This document shows, one piece after another, positions 21,419 to 34,000 of a DNA stretch of 64,000 bases. This stretch comes from Plazaster borealis (lineage: Eukaryota; Echinodermata; Asteroidea; Forcipulatida; Labidiasteridae): positions 19,684,044 through 19,748,043 of the forward strand of contig CM037460.1 in assembly GCA_021014325.1 (NCBI GenBank), given 5' to 3'. Within the stretch, counting starts at the first letter, position 1. The number at the start of each line of letters is the position of its first letter. The notes beneath the pieces are model-generated. The model searched no databases, was not told the origin of the DNA, and saw only the letters and a list, made by a program, of their open reading frames with translations. The position numbers were made by a program, and so were the translations under genes.

Positions 21419-21778
21419 TTAACCCTAACCATGCTAAATGCAACAATATGCACCAAATGGTAAAAGTTGTTGTAGTCTGTTGCATTTGGCAGTCAACTCA
21501 GATGTCATTCTTTGACTGAATTTGTTGCATTTAGCAGTCAAGTGACTTCATATTGGTGTTGCATTTTGTTGTAGTCACCACTACACTTATGTGCATACAT
21601 GTACTGTTAGCAGGGCAAACCCCCTTGCTCAGTCCTAACACAAACAACATGCCTGCACAATGCAACAAAATCCCTTGTTGCATTTTGTTGCATTTGGTAT
21701 GGTTCTCATTTCAACTGTGTTGCATTCTGTTGTATTTGGCAGGGTATGTGGAGGGACCCTGATGGGGGTTTGGGTTAA
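21419..21778. mobile_element. TTAA element with telomere-like CCCTAACC/GGTTTGGG ends, copy A
   Basis: TTAA then CCCTAACCATGCTAAATGCA at the left and GATGGGGGTTTGGG then TTAA at the right. The interior is rich in TGTTGCATTT words on both strands. It is a near-identical 360-bp partner of 22705-23064. Together they bracket VPS9D1 exon 1. Confidence 0.8.
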
Positions 21779-22017
21779 TAATACAATTGGGTCAAAAAAC
21801 ATGGTTGGGTCAGACCTAAATACTATTTTGGTAATTATGCAAATTTTTCTCATTAAAGATGATTGCATCGTGATTAAGTAGGCTCCTACATGTACATGTA
21901 CCATGTGACTTTCTGATCAATGCATGTTTTACGGTTCTATCAATATGAACAGATCAGATGATCGTGGTCATAGTCATAGCTTGAAATCCTGGCTGTGTCA
22001 TACAGTCATTCAAGAAA

Positions 22018-22098
22018 ATGTCTATGGAGGGACATTTGCAGTCGGCAATGAAGGCTGTTGGCCAGGCTATCAAGCTCGATGGTGATGGCAACAGTAGG
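22018..22098 (+). CDS. VPS9D1: VPS9D1 exon 1
   Basis: Starts ATG TCT ATG GAG; a second in-frame ATG lies at 22024 and an in-frame TGA at 21982 closes the frame upstream. It encodes residues 1-27, the first MIT-like helix ([20 protein letters not shown]). Donor GTAAGT, phase 0. Confidence 0.88.
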
Positions 22099-25000
22099 GT
22101 AAGTGCTCTAATTTTAGTTACATATGATGTTACTTGTAATTTCAAATAAATAAAGCGTTGAGACTCTTTAAAATGGGATGTTATTGTTGCCATTGCTAGT
22201 ACTACAATGTAGACGGTAGTTTATAGTACACAGATCCATTATTAAAGGTAGGGTCATAGATTGGTAACTACTCAAAAAATTAGTGATCATAAAAACTTAC
22301 TTGGTGAGAAGCACTGCAGCTGTTGATAGTATAAACTATTTTGAGAAAGGATTCCCTTCAAAGAAATATGGTTTTGATAAATTTTCACCCAAAAACATTT
22401 GAATCTGAGAAATGATTCATGGCATGAATGATTTCTCAGATTTCTTAGGGTTGGTATAAGTTAAATCTCCTCACTTTCAAAGCTCTTCATGGCCTATCTC
22501 CTGACTATATATCTGATCTTCTCCATAAATATATTCCTGTTGTCCTCTTCGTTCTGCTGGCCAATCCCTACCGACGCAGACTACTTTATTTCCACTAAAT
22601 TCTATGGTCAAAGAGCCTTCTAGAACTTCATTGCACCTTTGTTATGGAACGACTTACCTCTTCATATTCGCCAAGCTGACTCTGTTCAGATTTTCAAAGG
22701 AATTTTAACCCTAACCATGCTAAATGCAACAATATGCACCAAATGGTAAAAGTTGTTGTAGTCTGTTGCATTTGGCAGTCAACTCAGATGTCATTCTTTG
22801 ACTGAATTTGTTGCATTTAGCAGTCAAGTGACTTCATATAGGTGTTGCATTTTGTTGTAGTCACCACTACACTTATGTGCATACTGTTGCATTTAGCAGG
22901 GCAAACCCCCTTGCTCAGTCCTAACACAAACAACATGCCTGCACAATGCAACAAAATCCCTTGTTGCATTTTGTTGCATTTGACATGGTTCTCATTTCAA
23001 CTGTGTTGCATTCTGTTGTATTTGGCAGGGTATGTGGAGGGAACCTGATGGGGGTTAGGGTTAAAGACTCATTTGTATGAATTTATATTTTTGTAACAAG
23101 TTGCTTTATACATTTCGTTTCATTGTTTTATGTTTTGTGTTGCGCATAGAGGCTCCTGCATTATGCGCTATATAAATGTCTCGCATTATTATTATTAAGG
23201 GCCATCTAATTAACTGGTCTTTTGAAAGAAAAAAAATCGGTCTCAATGAGAGATTTTTCAGGACACTAGGTGGCAGCAGACTTACCAGGTGACTCCATTG
23301 TTTTTCAGAAATGCCCACATGCACAGACAATAAACCCCTTGCATTGGCTGCCATCTTTAATGTCAAACAATAGAAACAGCACGCGTGTACATGCTGTGCA
23401 CGACTCTCGGCCAATTATAGCTCTTCATTTACCTCAGCGAGAAGACTGTTTTGGACTTGTGACGTCATATGCAAGGGGTGGATGGATACTTGGTATGTCT
23501 GCGCATTAGAAAGACGCAAACGTTAATAGCGTTGATTATGTACTGTTCCCAATCAGGATGTGTCTAGTGCATTAGGACACTGTTCACCCAAAAGAGTTAC
23601 AAAGTGGGACCCTTTTTGCTCCGTCATCATTTCTCGTTATTTCCTCATTTCAATTTCACCTTCAGGAGGCATATTTCAGGTATCTTGCCTGCATTCAGTA
23701 CATCTCACAAGTACTACTACAAGAAGCCAAAAATCAAGGTAAGTAAAAACCCATGAACCACTAAATTTGCTCGATTCAATACAGATAAATAGTATTGATT
23801 GCAAATTGTGATGTTTGGGGGTGTATTTGCGTAAAGTTCTGTACATCCATATATGCAGGTCTAATTCAACTGGCCACCGCTGACGTCACAAGTCCTTTGT
23901 CACATGGTTTGTTTGACCTCTCGTTTTTCAGATTTTGGGCTTGGAGTGTTCCGGAGAAAAGACATTTTTACCCTGTTTTATTGTGTGGTATGGGACTCAT
24001 AAACATGTTTCCAATTTTTGTGTGGACTCCAACTACTGGAAACATACAAAAACTACATATTTCTGAAACATTTTTTTTGTAGTTGAAGTGTCTGAAAAAA
24101 TAATATGAAACAGACCATCAGTTTTCTTTCAGAAACATAGATATTATGTTAACATGGGAAACTTTGTCAACTCAGGACGTGATCTTTGCTCTGACCTTTT
24201 TGTTTGAGCTGAAGTAGGTCAGATCTTGCAGCCATTTGCAGCCGCTACGGGCATTCTGATACAAGTCGTTTCTGACCGCTATGGTCTCTAAAGGGTTAAC
24301 GGTTTAGTCCATTGGTCTTGTGTATTCCAGTAGAAAATGTAAACAGCGGACAATTACCTTGATTATCTGCTTCTGCTTTGTACCAAACGTTTCCCACTTC
24401 CATAGATGCTATGGGATACATCCAGACCTATTTCAGTGTATAAAATGATGTGCTGAACCATTGTTATATCTGTCACAGGGTACCAGGGATCAGTGAAGAC
24501 GAAATGTACAGAGAGAATGGTAAAGTTGGCTCAGCAGTGCATGGATCGAACTTCAGCCATTATGGGACTCACAGGTAAAGAAAAATGGAGATCGGATGAA
24601 AGTATTGAAGTACTTATAGGGATCGTATACGCTTGGTAATTGGAACCCACTGTTTGTTTCAATACTACATAGTTGTAGATATATACCATAAAACTAACCT
24701 GTGAAAATTTCATTTCAAAAGGTTGTAGCGTTTTTGAAATATTGCCGAAAATCTGGAGCGGTTATGTCCACGCAGGAAGAATAATCTGCATTGGAATACA
24801 CACTCTGAGAAGGGTTATGCATAATGCGTCTCAGATTAAAATGTTTTGGGGGATAAAAAGTGATGTATTTTTCCATAACCGCAGTACTTTGAAATGAAAA
24901 GTTTCTCAAAATGCATTATACTATCCAAAGCTGCTGTACTTCTTAGCCAGTAAGTTTTTATTGCCATTGATTATCAGAGTCATTACCAAATGTGTATGAT

Positions 25001-28000
25001 GCCTTTAAGCACGTTAATCTGCCAGAGGTCGCAGGTTGAAATCCCGCTCTAGTAATTTTGTCTTTGTTTAAACCACAATTAATTTGTGTTTGATTCTTAG
25101 CAGAGGGACCGACAGATAAGCTTTCCCCACCACCTAACACCCAATCAGGTCGCTTTAGTCCTTCCATCACCTTCAACTCATCACCACCCCCAGTGTCCAA
25201 GACGGTGGAACAACCCAAGCCTGCCCAAGCCTACAAACCACCATCTGCCTTTGGTCTGGTGCCACAACATACTGAGTACTCATCATTAAGAGTTGGTCAG
25301 GAAACAGCCATTTCACTGCCTGTCCCTGTGGGCTACAAGAGACCAGTTACAAGGTGTGTTCAGGTCACCATGTTACAATAATTAGCCTTTCCCATAAAAT
25401 ATGCTAATTACATTGTTGCATGCCTACAGCAGAGCTGCCAACTCTTCCTGATTCTGCAGAAACTTCCCTGAAAATACACCAATCTGTCCATGTTCTGATG
25501 AACACATTTGAAAATCTCCCTGATTATAGAAACGTTCCCCCTGTAAATGTTGAATGTAATTCTAAATATCTCCCTGATTGTTGTACAAAATCTCCCTGAT
25601 TGCAAGATGCAAATGTTTGCAGCTTTGGTACAGACACTGCTGGTTGGCAAACGCCATAGTGCACTTGGCAGGCGCACAAACGGGTATGCGTCACACCACC
25701 ATCAGCTCCGTACAAAAAGGCGCCATGTTCCCTCATTTTGCCAACCAGTGTTAGTGCGCACGCCCGACGTTCAATTTGCATATTTCATGGGAAAGGTCTC
25801 TTTATAATCACCGATAGAATAACCCTCCTAAACTTTCCAAAACATTAGACTCCAAGTTGACCAAACATTCAGAATCGTTCAGCTGCCCAGGTTGTGTAGA
25901 GCAGAGCGACTGAGCACAGAACTGTCTGTTTATTGCCAATAACTAGGAAAGCATTCAGGAACTAGTCCGAGCTTGCAATACGTTTGTGACAAGCTTGTGA
26001 TAATAATATAATAATAATAATAACTAGTTCTTATATAGTGCATTCTACAATAACGTATCAATGCGCTTTACATTAGTGCCCTGGTCATTGGGCCAACAAC
26101 ATTCCTTTAATCTTTCTCAGCTCCCTGGGGAGTATACAGCCCCGAGCTGCCATGGCGCTGCGAAGGTTTTTCAAACACAATATCAACCTCTACCCTCGCA
26201 GGTACCCATTTGTACCCCTGGGTGTAGAGAAGCAATTATAGTAAAGTATCTTGCTCAACGATACAAGTGTCATGACCGGGATTCGAACTCACACCCACGA
26301 AGACTTAACCATTGGAACTTAAATTCGATGCTCTAAACCACTCGGCCACATGACACCCCATAAAGGTGGTAAAAACCACTGCATGCAAGAGAGCAATCTT
26401 ATATAGCTTAAAGCTAATGACATGCTGTTACACAACTGGGTTCTCCCAGTCTAAAATAGTCTAATATAAAGAATGCTCATTTCTTCTGTTGACACCAAAA
26501 ATCACAAAAGTACACTGGGTTAAGTTTCTTCCCATGCACTGCTTCACTCTGGAATTCTTGATAAATGGCAATAACAGTGTGAGGACCCGGTCTTCACTGC
26601 GTGGTAATGACCTTGACTTGTGGCTGGCCGCTGTTGATGGACTTTGCCTTTGGCTCAGTCCATTAACAGCGGCTAGTCACCAACCCGGTCATTACCTTGC
26701 AGTGAAGACCGGCTCCTCACAATGCTATTGCCTAATTATTGCCAGACTCAATTATTATATCATGAAGCGTGGTAAACTTGACAATTTAACACTTTCAGTG
26801 CCATGGTCGTACATGTACGATCTTTTGTATGCACTCAAAATGTGTCATCAATCGTACATGTAGAACCCACAATATACATGTTATCACGAGAGGGCATTAT
26901 CACTCAAGAAATACTATTGACTTTGGGGTGTACCAAGGCAACACAAATCAGCAACAGACGGGTGAGAAAGGCTTTTTTTTTTCAAATTTCGAAAAAGCTG
27001 GGCATTGTAGGTTCAAAGCGCAAAAAAAATGGACACTGAAAGAGTTAAAGTGGGGTTTTAAATAGGATGACCAGATGTTGCATTTGTTAATTTGTATTTA
27101 TTATGTATCTTTTATATTGACCAGAAATGACAAGTTGACACCATTGGAAGCCGCATATTTGGAAAATCGGCGCTTAATGAGCGCTTACCAAGCCAGGCTA
27201 ACGAAACTCATGCAGACTAGCCGTGGAAGAGGCAAGCAGAACAAGACAAATCTGGTAAGCAAATTTTATCTGATACGAAGAGAGAAAAAAATGCTAAGCA
27301 GTAATACTAACCATAATAGTAAAATCAAATAGTTTAGAGGATAGATACATAATTGGTTACATTATATATTTATCATGTTTATTTTACTTATTTATTTATT
27401 TGATTACGTTTTACAATTGGCAAAACAACTGCGAGTCAATAAAAGGTACATTACACAAAAAATAACTATGACTCATCAAATAAATACATATATACTAAAA
27501 ACTTACAAAAGTTTATAAAATACCAAGCCAGTGAGTGGCAAGGAGGAACAGGTGACCAGCACCTCTACAAGGCCGTCCTACCACAACAATTGTGAACAAA
27601 TACCCTGCCCCACCAACAAAAATAAAATAAGAAGGATGAGATCTAGCAGTGCAAAAACTGATCGTCTTAAGAATAGTTTTATAACCATCGGCCGACAGAC
27701 AAATACTGTAAGCAATCAACATCAACCAAACCGATCACAAGGAAGGTGGCTGAGAGTTTAATTATTTTCTATTAGGTAGCTCCTTGGGTTTTTGCCCATC
27801 AAATTAGTAATAGAGAGTGTTATTTGGGGTATATATTGCTTGATTTTAAAAATTCTTTCTTGGATATTTTTGTCCAAATGAGTGCCAAATAAAGTATTGA
27901 ATAAATGTAAGAAAGTTTTGTGAAATTTTGAAATTCTTGTAACTTAAACTTAAAGGTATTATTATTATTTATTAAGTTGTAATAATAGAAATTTCTGATA

Positions 28001-31000
28001 AGCCTAAACACACTCGATGGTGTGAATATTGATGACGTAATGCTTCCCATCAAGCGCTGCCATTCCATGGTATCCATCACATTGATTCTGCGGATATGCA
28101 ATCCACCGACAACGTTCCTAGCGTGCTATACTTTATCATGTCAGGGGATGATGGTACCGCGTGTTGTCGACGGAGTGAGGCCGCAAGGGGGAAATTCCCT
28201 TGGTGAGCAATCACCGCATAGAGATTGCTAGCTCAGTGTTTTGGAAATGATCGTGGATTTATAAACATGAAACTTGATGAGATTGAGAAGGTAAATTGGA
28301 GATGCAAGCTCATAGAATACTTGTTATTTGAGGGATTTTTTGTAAATAAATAGGATTTGTACCATTTCTGCTTACTTTTTCCCGATAGTTTTCAATTACG
28401 CAAGAAGAATTCCTTAGTATTCAGTAGCAAAAAAGTACCGGTCGGCAATGTCGTAACATTGCATGATTGCCGACCGGGTTTTTTTTTAAGAACTGGTTAG
28501 TGCCGACCAGTGTAGTCACAACACTGCTCCCACTTACAGTTGAACTCTCAACATCAGTGGCAATGATTGAATCAATTAATGGCTGTGGCAGTGGCTACGG
28601 CTATAGCCAGATTGCTGAAAAGTCCTATTCTTCAACGTTGTCGTTGTAGCAAACAGCCATAGCCACAGCTTAAGTCACTTGATTCGGACACGGCTTAAGT
28701 TTCGTACTTAGTACAAAGGGAACCAGGGCTCGATATCACAAAGAGCCAAGATTGATCTGAACCACGAATCACTCTTAATTGCTAAGCTAAGTGTGATGTC
28801 ACAATACAAATCCCTATGGTGATACTGACAACTCATCTTAAGATGAATCTTAGTGCTTTGTGAAATCGGCCCCAGGCTACATACTGTAGTGCCAGGGTTC
28901 TCCCCAGGTTTGTTTTTTTTTAAACTGGGGGCGTTCTGGACCCAAATTTTTGCAGTTTGGCCGAAGAACGCTGATTTGAAACAAGAAGGTTTTCGGAATG
29001 TTTTCTACTTTGTATTTAACTTTAAAAGTCCTACTGTGCATTCTGGAGCATTCTATGGTTTTCTCTTAATGTTTTTTTGTGAATCGGCAAAAAATTTCAC
29101 ATATCGTCACGCAAATCCCGCGTACCAGCCCGATACAATAGCTTGTGCATGGGGAGAAGCCTGGTAGTGCCATGTAGTTTTCCTTTTCCAGCTTACGTGT
29201 GATTAGGTTTCGAACAGGAGATAATTAAGTTTCATCGACATTGATGAACATATGGTGGAGTAATTTATTTATTTATTTTAAATCTTCGGACCATTAAACA
29301 TCTTGACCAGGAGTATTCCAGTGAAGTACAACAGTTTTTAAAAAACTGTCATCAACAAGATGTGACTTCCACAAGCCCCTGGTTCCAATTTCATAGAGTT
29401 GCTTAAGCATACAATTTTGCTCACAAATTGTGTGCTAGCAAAAATTAGCAGGATACCTGTCAGAAATGGTGCATCTGACGTGGTATTTTGACTGGTAACC
29501 TTATTCTGTTAATAATAATTTTGTTGTGCTTAGCTACTTTTTGTGTTTTAGCAGCTCTATGAAATTGGGCCCAGGTCATAAAGATCTCAATATATAAAGA
29601 TACTAAACAAATTATTATGATAAAATTGGTCAAAAACAAATATCCCAACAACCCCCAACAAACAAACAAACAAACAAACACCCCAACACCCCAACAATCT
29701 CTCAAGCCCTAGTACTAAAAAGACTGCAAGTATCAAATATTAGTTTTATATAAAACATAATGAGGGAAAAAGAAATAGGCCTACATAAACAGTTAGTATC
29801 AAAATTAACGATGTCCTAACATCAACATCAAATTTTGTTGTGTTTTTATTTTTAAAAATGCTGCTCCACTAAATGTGCGATTATAATGCAGAATTTTCAG
29901 TAAAGTATTTAATGGCATTTGCATAGTACATGTACATGTTTTGTAATACCCTTTTTTTTCACTTATGCTAAGCAGTGCATGATAATAATTATTAGACTGG
30001 AAAACCTCGAACTTTCAAGGCCAGTCAGTCAAAATTAGTGTGACTGACTATTTTATTAAAAGCCTTGTTCGGTTAAGCATGATGAACTGAGCTGGTACTA
30101 TGTTCGGATTAATTACTGAAAAAACAATCTAAATGAAGTATGGTGTAACAGACAGCAACGGCTTGTTGTATGAACTAACAATTAATCGCCCATTAATGCA
30201 TTGAATACCCCCTGAGGGATTTGGACAAATACTGTCAGGGCAAAATGGACTACGGACTGATAAGAATGATTCCGTGTCATGTCTGGACTAATTGGGAGGG
30301 GGGGGTTCTTGATTGACATGTAATAATGGTTTCGACGGAGGATGGTGGAAATTTGAAGGGGGCGGGGGGAAGTAAACTTGATTATGGACGTGTACAGTAC
30401 TGATGCGTATTGGTCCTCACTGCAAACCAAGGTTTTGCAAGGATCACATCGTTAGTTGCACAAGTTTTGGTTCGGATGCATTGCAGCAATTTGTAATGCA
30501 CTTGGTCAGTTTTTGAAAAGTAATTTGTACCTAGGAAGCAGTCGTGGAGCCAACATGTTCTTTAAGGGAAGTTTGTGAAGAATTTAGTCTTTGGTCTGCC
30601 GTACGTACTAAACACTATCTCCTAGAGTGAGCAGTTCAGTGGACAAGCAACATGTAATGTGTATAGAGGAAAGACGACTCTTAAAGACAAGCATTGTGAA
30701 GGTGTATTCAGTGGCTGAAAATTAATCTGAAAATATTTGACAATAGTCGAGATTTACATGGCACAATGTCAGCGATGGCCAACACATCAGGATCTGATAC
30801 AGACACATTTGATCTCAGGGCCACACCCATCTTTCAAGCATCCTGCTTGTTGTTCAACGCAGCAGCATTCATCGGCAACAGTTTAGCCTGCGCTGTGTTC
30901 CTCACGCAACGCAAATTTAAGACCTGTTCAATACTGCTCTTCCAACTCAACCAGTGTGCGGTCGATTTGTGTACGCCTCTCTTCCTCATCTTGAAAATAG

Positions 31001-34000
31001 TCATTCCGAGTGCGAAATACTTTGACCAAAGTCTGGCGTCGCATTTAGTTTGCTGCCTGTGGTTGTCCCATTGGGTCCTAGCAACCCTGCTCGCAGTTTC
31101 AGTCGTGAATTTCAGTCTTATGTCAGCAGAACGCTACTGCGCCTTTTACTACCCCGTAAAACATCGCTTGTGGTTCACCTGTGGAGGCAAGACCAGGCTT
31201 CTGATACTTCTCAACTGGCTGAGTACTCTAGTTATTTGTGGAGTGGTTATTATCCCCTCAAAACACATCAACGAACAATCTGGAAAATGTGAATTTTATA
31301 GACAACCACTAATTTTGTTTTTTACCATTTGTTCTATCATTATTTATGAAATCTTTTTCCCCATGACAACAGTGGTTTGTTTTATTCGGATCTTTATCAG
31401 ATTTAACCACCTCGCTAAGAAACGTGGTGTTGTTCGTGGAGCTGCCGTACAACGTGCTAAATACAGTCTGCTCCTCACAATATTAACCCTGTTTGTTTTA
31501 ACCATGGCAGTGGAGTTACCTGTACATGTAGTGCTCTTTATGGACAAACTTGAAGGTGTTGACTGGCAAAGTGAGTTCCTACATTCTCTTTTCTCTTTCT
31601 CGATCTTTCTTTTGACTCTAAAGTGTCTTAGTACCTCTCTGATCTACACCGTTGCAAACAAACGATTTCGAGATAAACTAGCAGGACTGCTGTGGAAAAT
31701 CAAGAGAAAGATTGTGAGGACTAAAGTTCAGGTGTTACCGTTGGATACCCTCTAGCTATTAGCCAGCTGCAGACATTAGTGTTTGCCATCTTGATTGACG
31801 GCGGCAGCCGTTGTGGATGGGATGCCAGAGGGATGCCGTCGTTCTGTGGGGTCGACCAAAGATGCGCTGGGTGGACAACATCCGAGAATGGTCAGGTTGT
31901 GATACCACCGAACTCAAAGCAGCAGCACTGGAAAGATGGGCTGTAGTGGAAGCGGTACGAGTGATTCCAGCGGGCTACAATTTGAGGAGGAGACCACGGG
32001 CAAATGCCTATGCCTACTAGAGAGAGATCTTGATTTACAGGCATCTTAAACTTTCCTTGAAGTGTCCCATCTGAGATGGTCCATATGTACATACATTCTG
32101 GAAAATCTTACCAGCGCTCACTGGACCACAGGCCCGAGGGCAGTGTTTTAAGCATCGGGCCAGTAAACTTACGACCAGACAAGTCCGGCGGTCTTGTGTC
32201 TGTGAAGAATAACACTTCACCTCATCTTTAATTTTAAAAATTCTGTTCAGATGTTGACTTTGAGATAAATATCTTTCGATTCTATTGAGTATGAAAGTTT
32301 TACCCATGAGACAAATGAGATCAATCTTCTGGTAGTGCTTGTTTATAAAAAAACAGTTTAACTGTGAGACTGTGTAGACATGGGCGTGGTCATACAATAA
32401 TAATTTGGGAGGCTAATCATCCTTACTCACAGCTAAGAAGCTGAATTACGAAGAAAGGGACTACAACGTGGTCAAGCCGCATGCATACATGTAAAGGCAC
32501 CTACGGTAACCAGCTACATCGACCCAATGACCACATAGTCATCCAGAGATTGAAAGTGTTTGATTTTTCCAAGAGGGAGAAAAACTGAAGGGCTCGGAGA
32601 AAAACCCCTGCGGCATAGGAGAGAAACCAACACACAACTCTACTCTCAATATGACCCTAGCCAGGAATCGAACCTGGGCCCTAGTTGTGAGAGGCGAGCT
32701 TTTTTATGAACTAGCCACCCTTGCCACATGCATGCAAAGATATACTGAATTCAGGCGCAGATCCAGGAATTTTACCAGGGCATGCAGGGAAGGGTCCCAA
32801 AAAGAGGGTGGGGGGGTGGGAGAGTAACTGGAAGGTCATGATGACAATGGGTACGACGCAAGCGGGCATTTGGAATTCGGATCTGTAGGGAGATAAGGGA
32901 TACTATTATGTGATGGTGCAAGTAAAAACCTCAAAGTCATCGGACCCACCCCCTAGAAATTGTTTTTATTTGTTTATGTTTTGTTTTATGGAAGTCACAA
33001 AGGTGCTGGCTACACAAAAGGGATTTTTTAAAAACAGCATAGAGAGTTAAAGGCAATGGACATGTTTGGTAATTACTCAAAATATTTATTAGCATAAAAA
33101 CTTACTTGGTAATGAGCAACGGAGAGCTGTTGATAGTATAAAAAATTGTGATAAACGGCTCCCTCTGAAGTAACGTAGTTTTTGAGAAAGAGGTAATTTC
33201 TCACTAAAATATTTGAATCTGAGAAATACTTCAGGCCTGAAGCCTTTCTCAGGCATCTGAAGGCACACAAATTTGTGCAACAAGGGGTTTTTTTCCTTTC
33301 ATTATTTTCTTGCAACTTCAATGACCAATTGAGCCCAAATTTTCACAGGCTTGTTATTTTATGCATATGTTGGGATACACCAAGTGAGAACACTGGTCTT
33401 TGACAATTTCCAAACGTGTGCAGTGCCTTTAAAGATACCCCAGGCAGCAACCTGATCCTCCAATTGGATAAACTTTGTGGCCTACGTGGCCTACGTGTAA
33501 TTCCAAGCCTGCTTTACACAGTACATGTAGTTTGCAAAACTTTTATTCTTTCCTCGTTTAAAAAAGTATTTGATTCCGGTTTTAAAATGTAATGAAATTG
33601 CTCAGGGGAAGAGAAGGTTGTTTGAAAACCCCTTCCCCCACCAGCAGCAGCGTAGCCAGGAGTGAGGCGTTGGAGGGGGAGGGGCATGGTAGTTCAGTGG
33701 AGAGGGGTAGTTGGTTTTTTATTAGTGTTTGGGGAGGGGGTCAAAGGGTCGTGCTTTCTGTAGTGAAATACAAGTGTTTTAGGTTTTTGTTTAAACCATA
33801 TTCTGTATGAAGGCATATAACTCACAGACTTGATCATGATTGGCCTTTTTCCCGTATACATTATTTTTTTTGAGTTAATTATTCTTATGGGAGGGGGCAC
33901 TATCATAATTTGTTTTCCTAGTCTCCCCCCCCCCCCCCCCCGCCAGATTTTAATAAGGATTTACAAGGTGTTGTGGCGCACTCGGCAGCCACTGCCAGAA

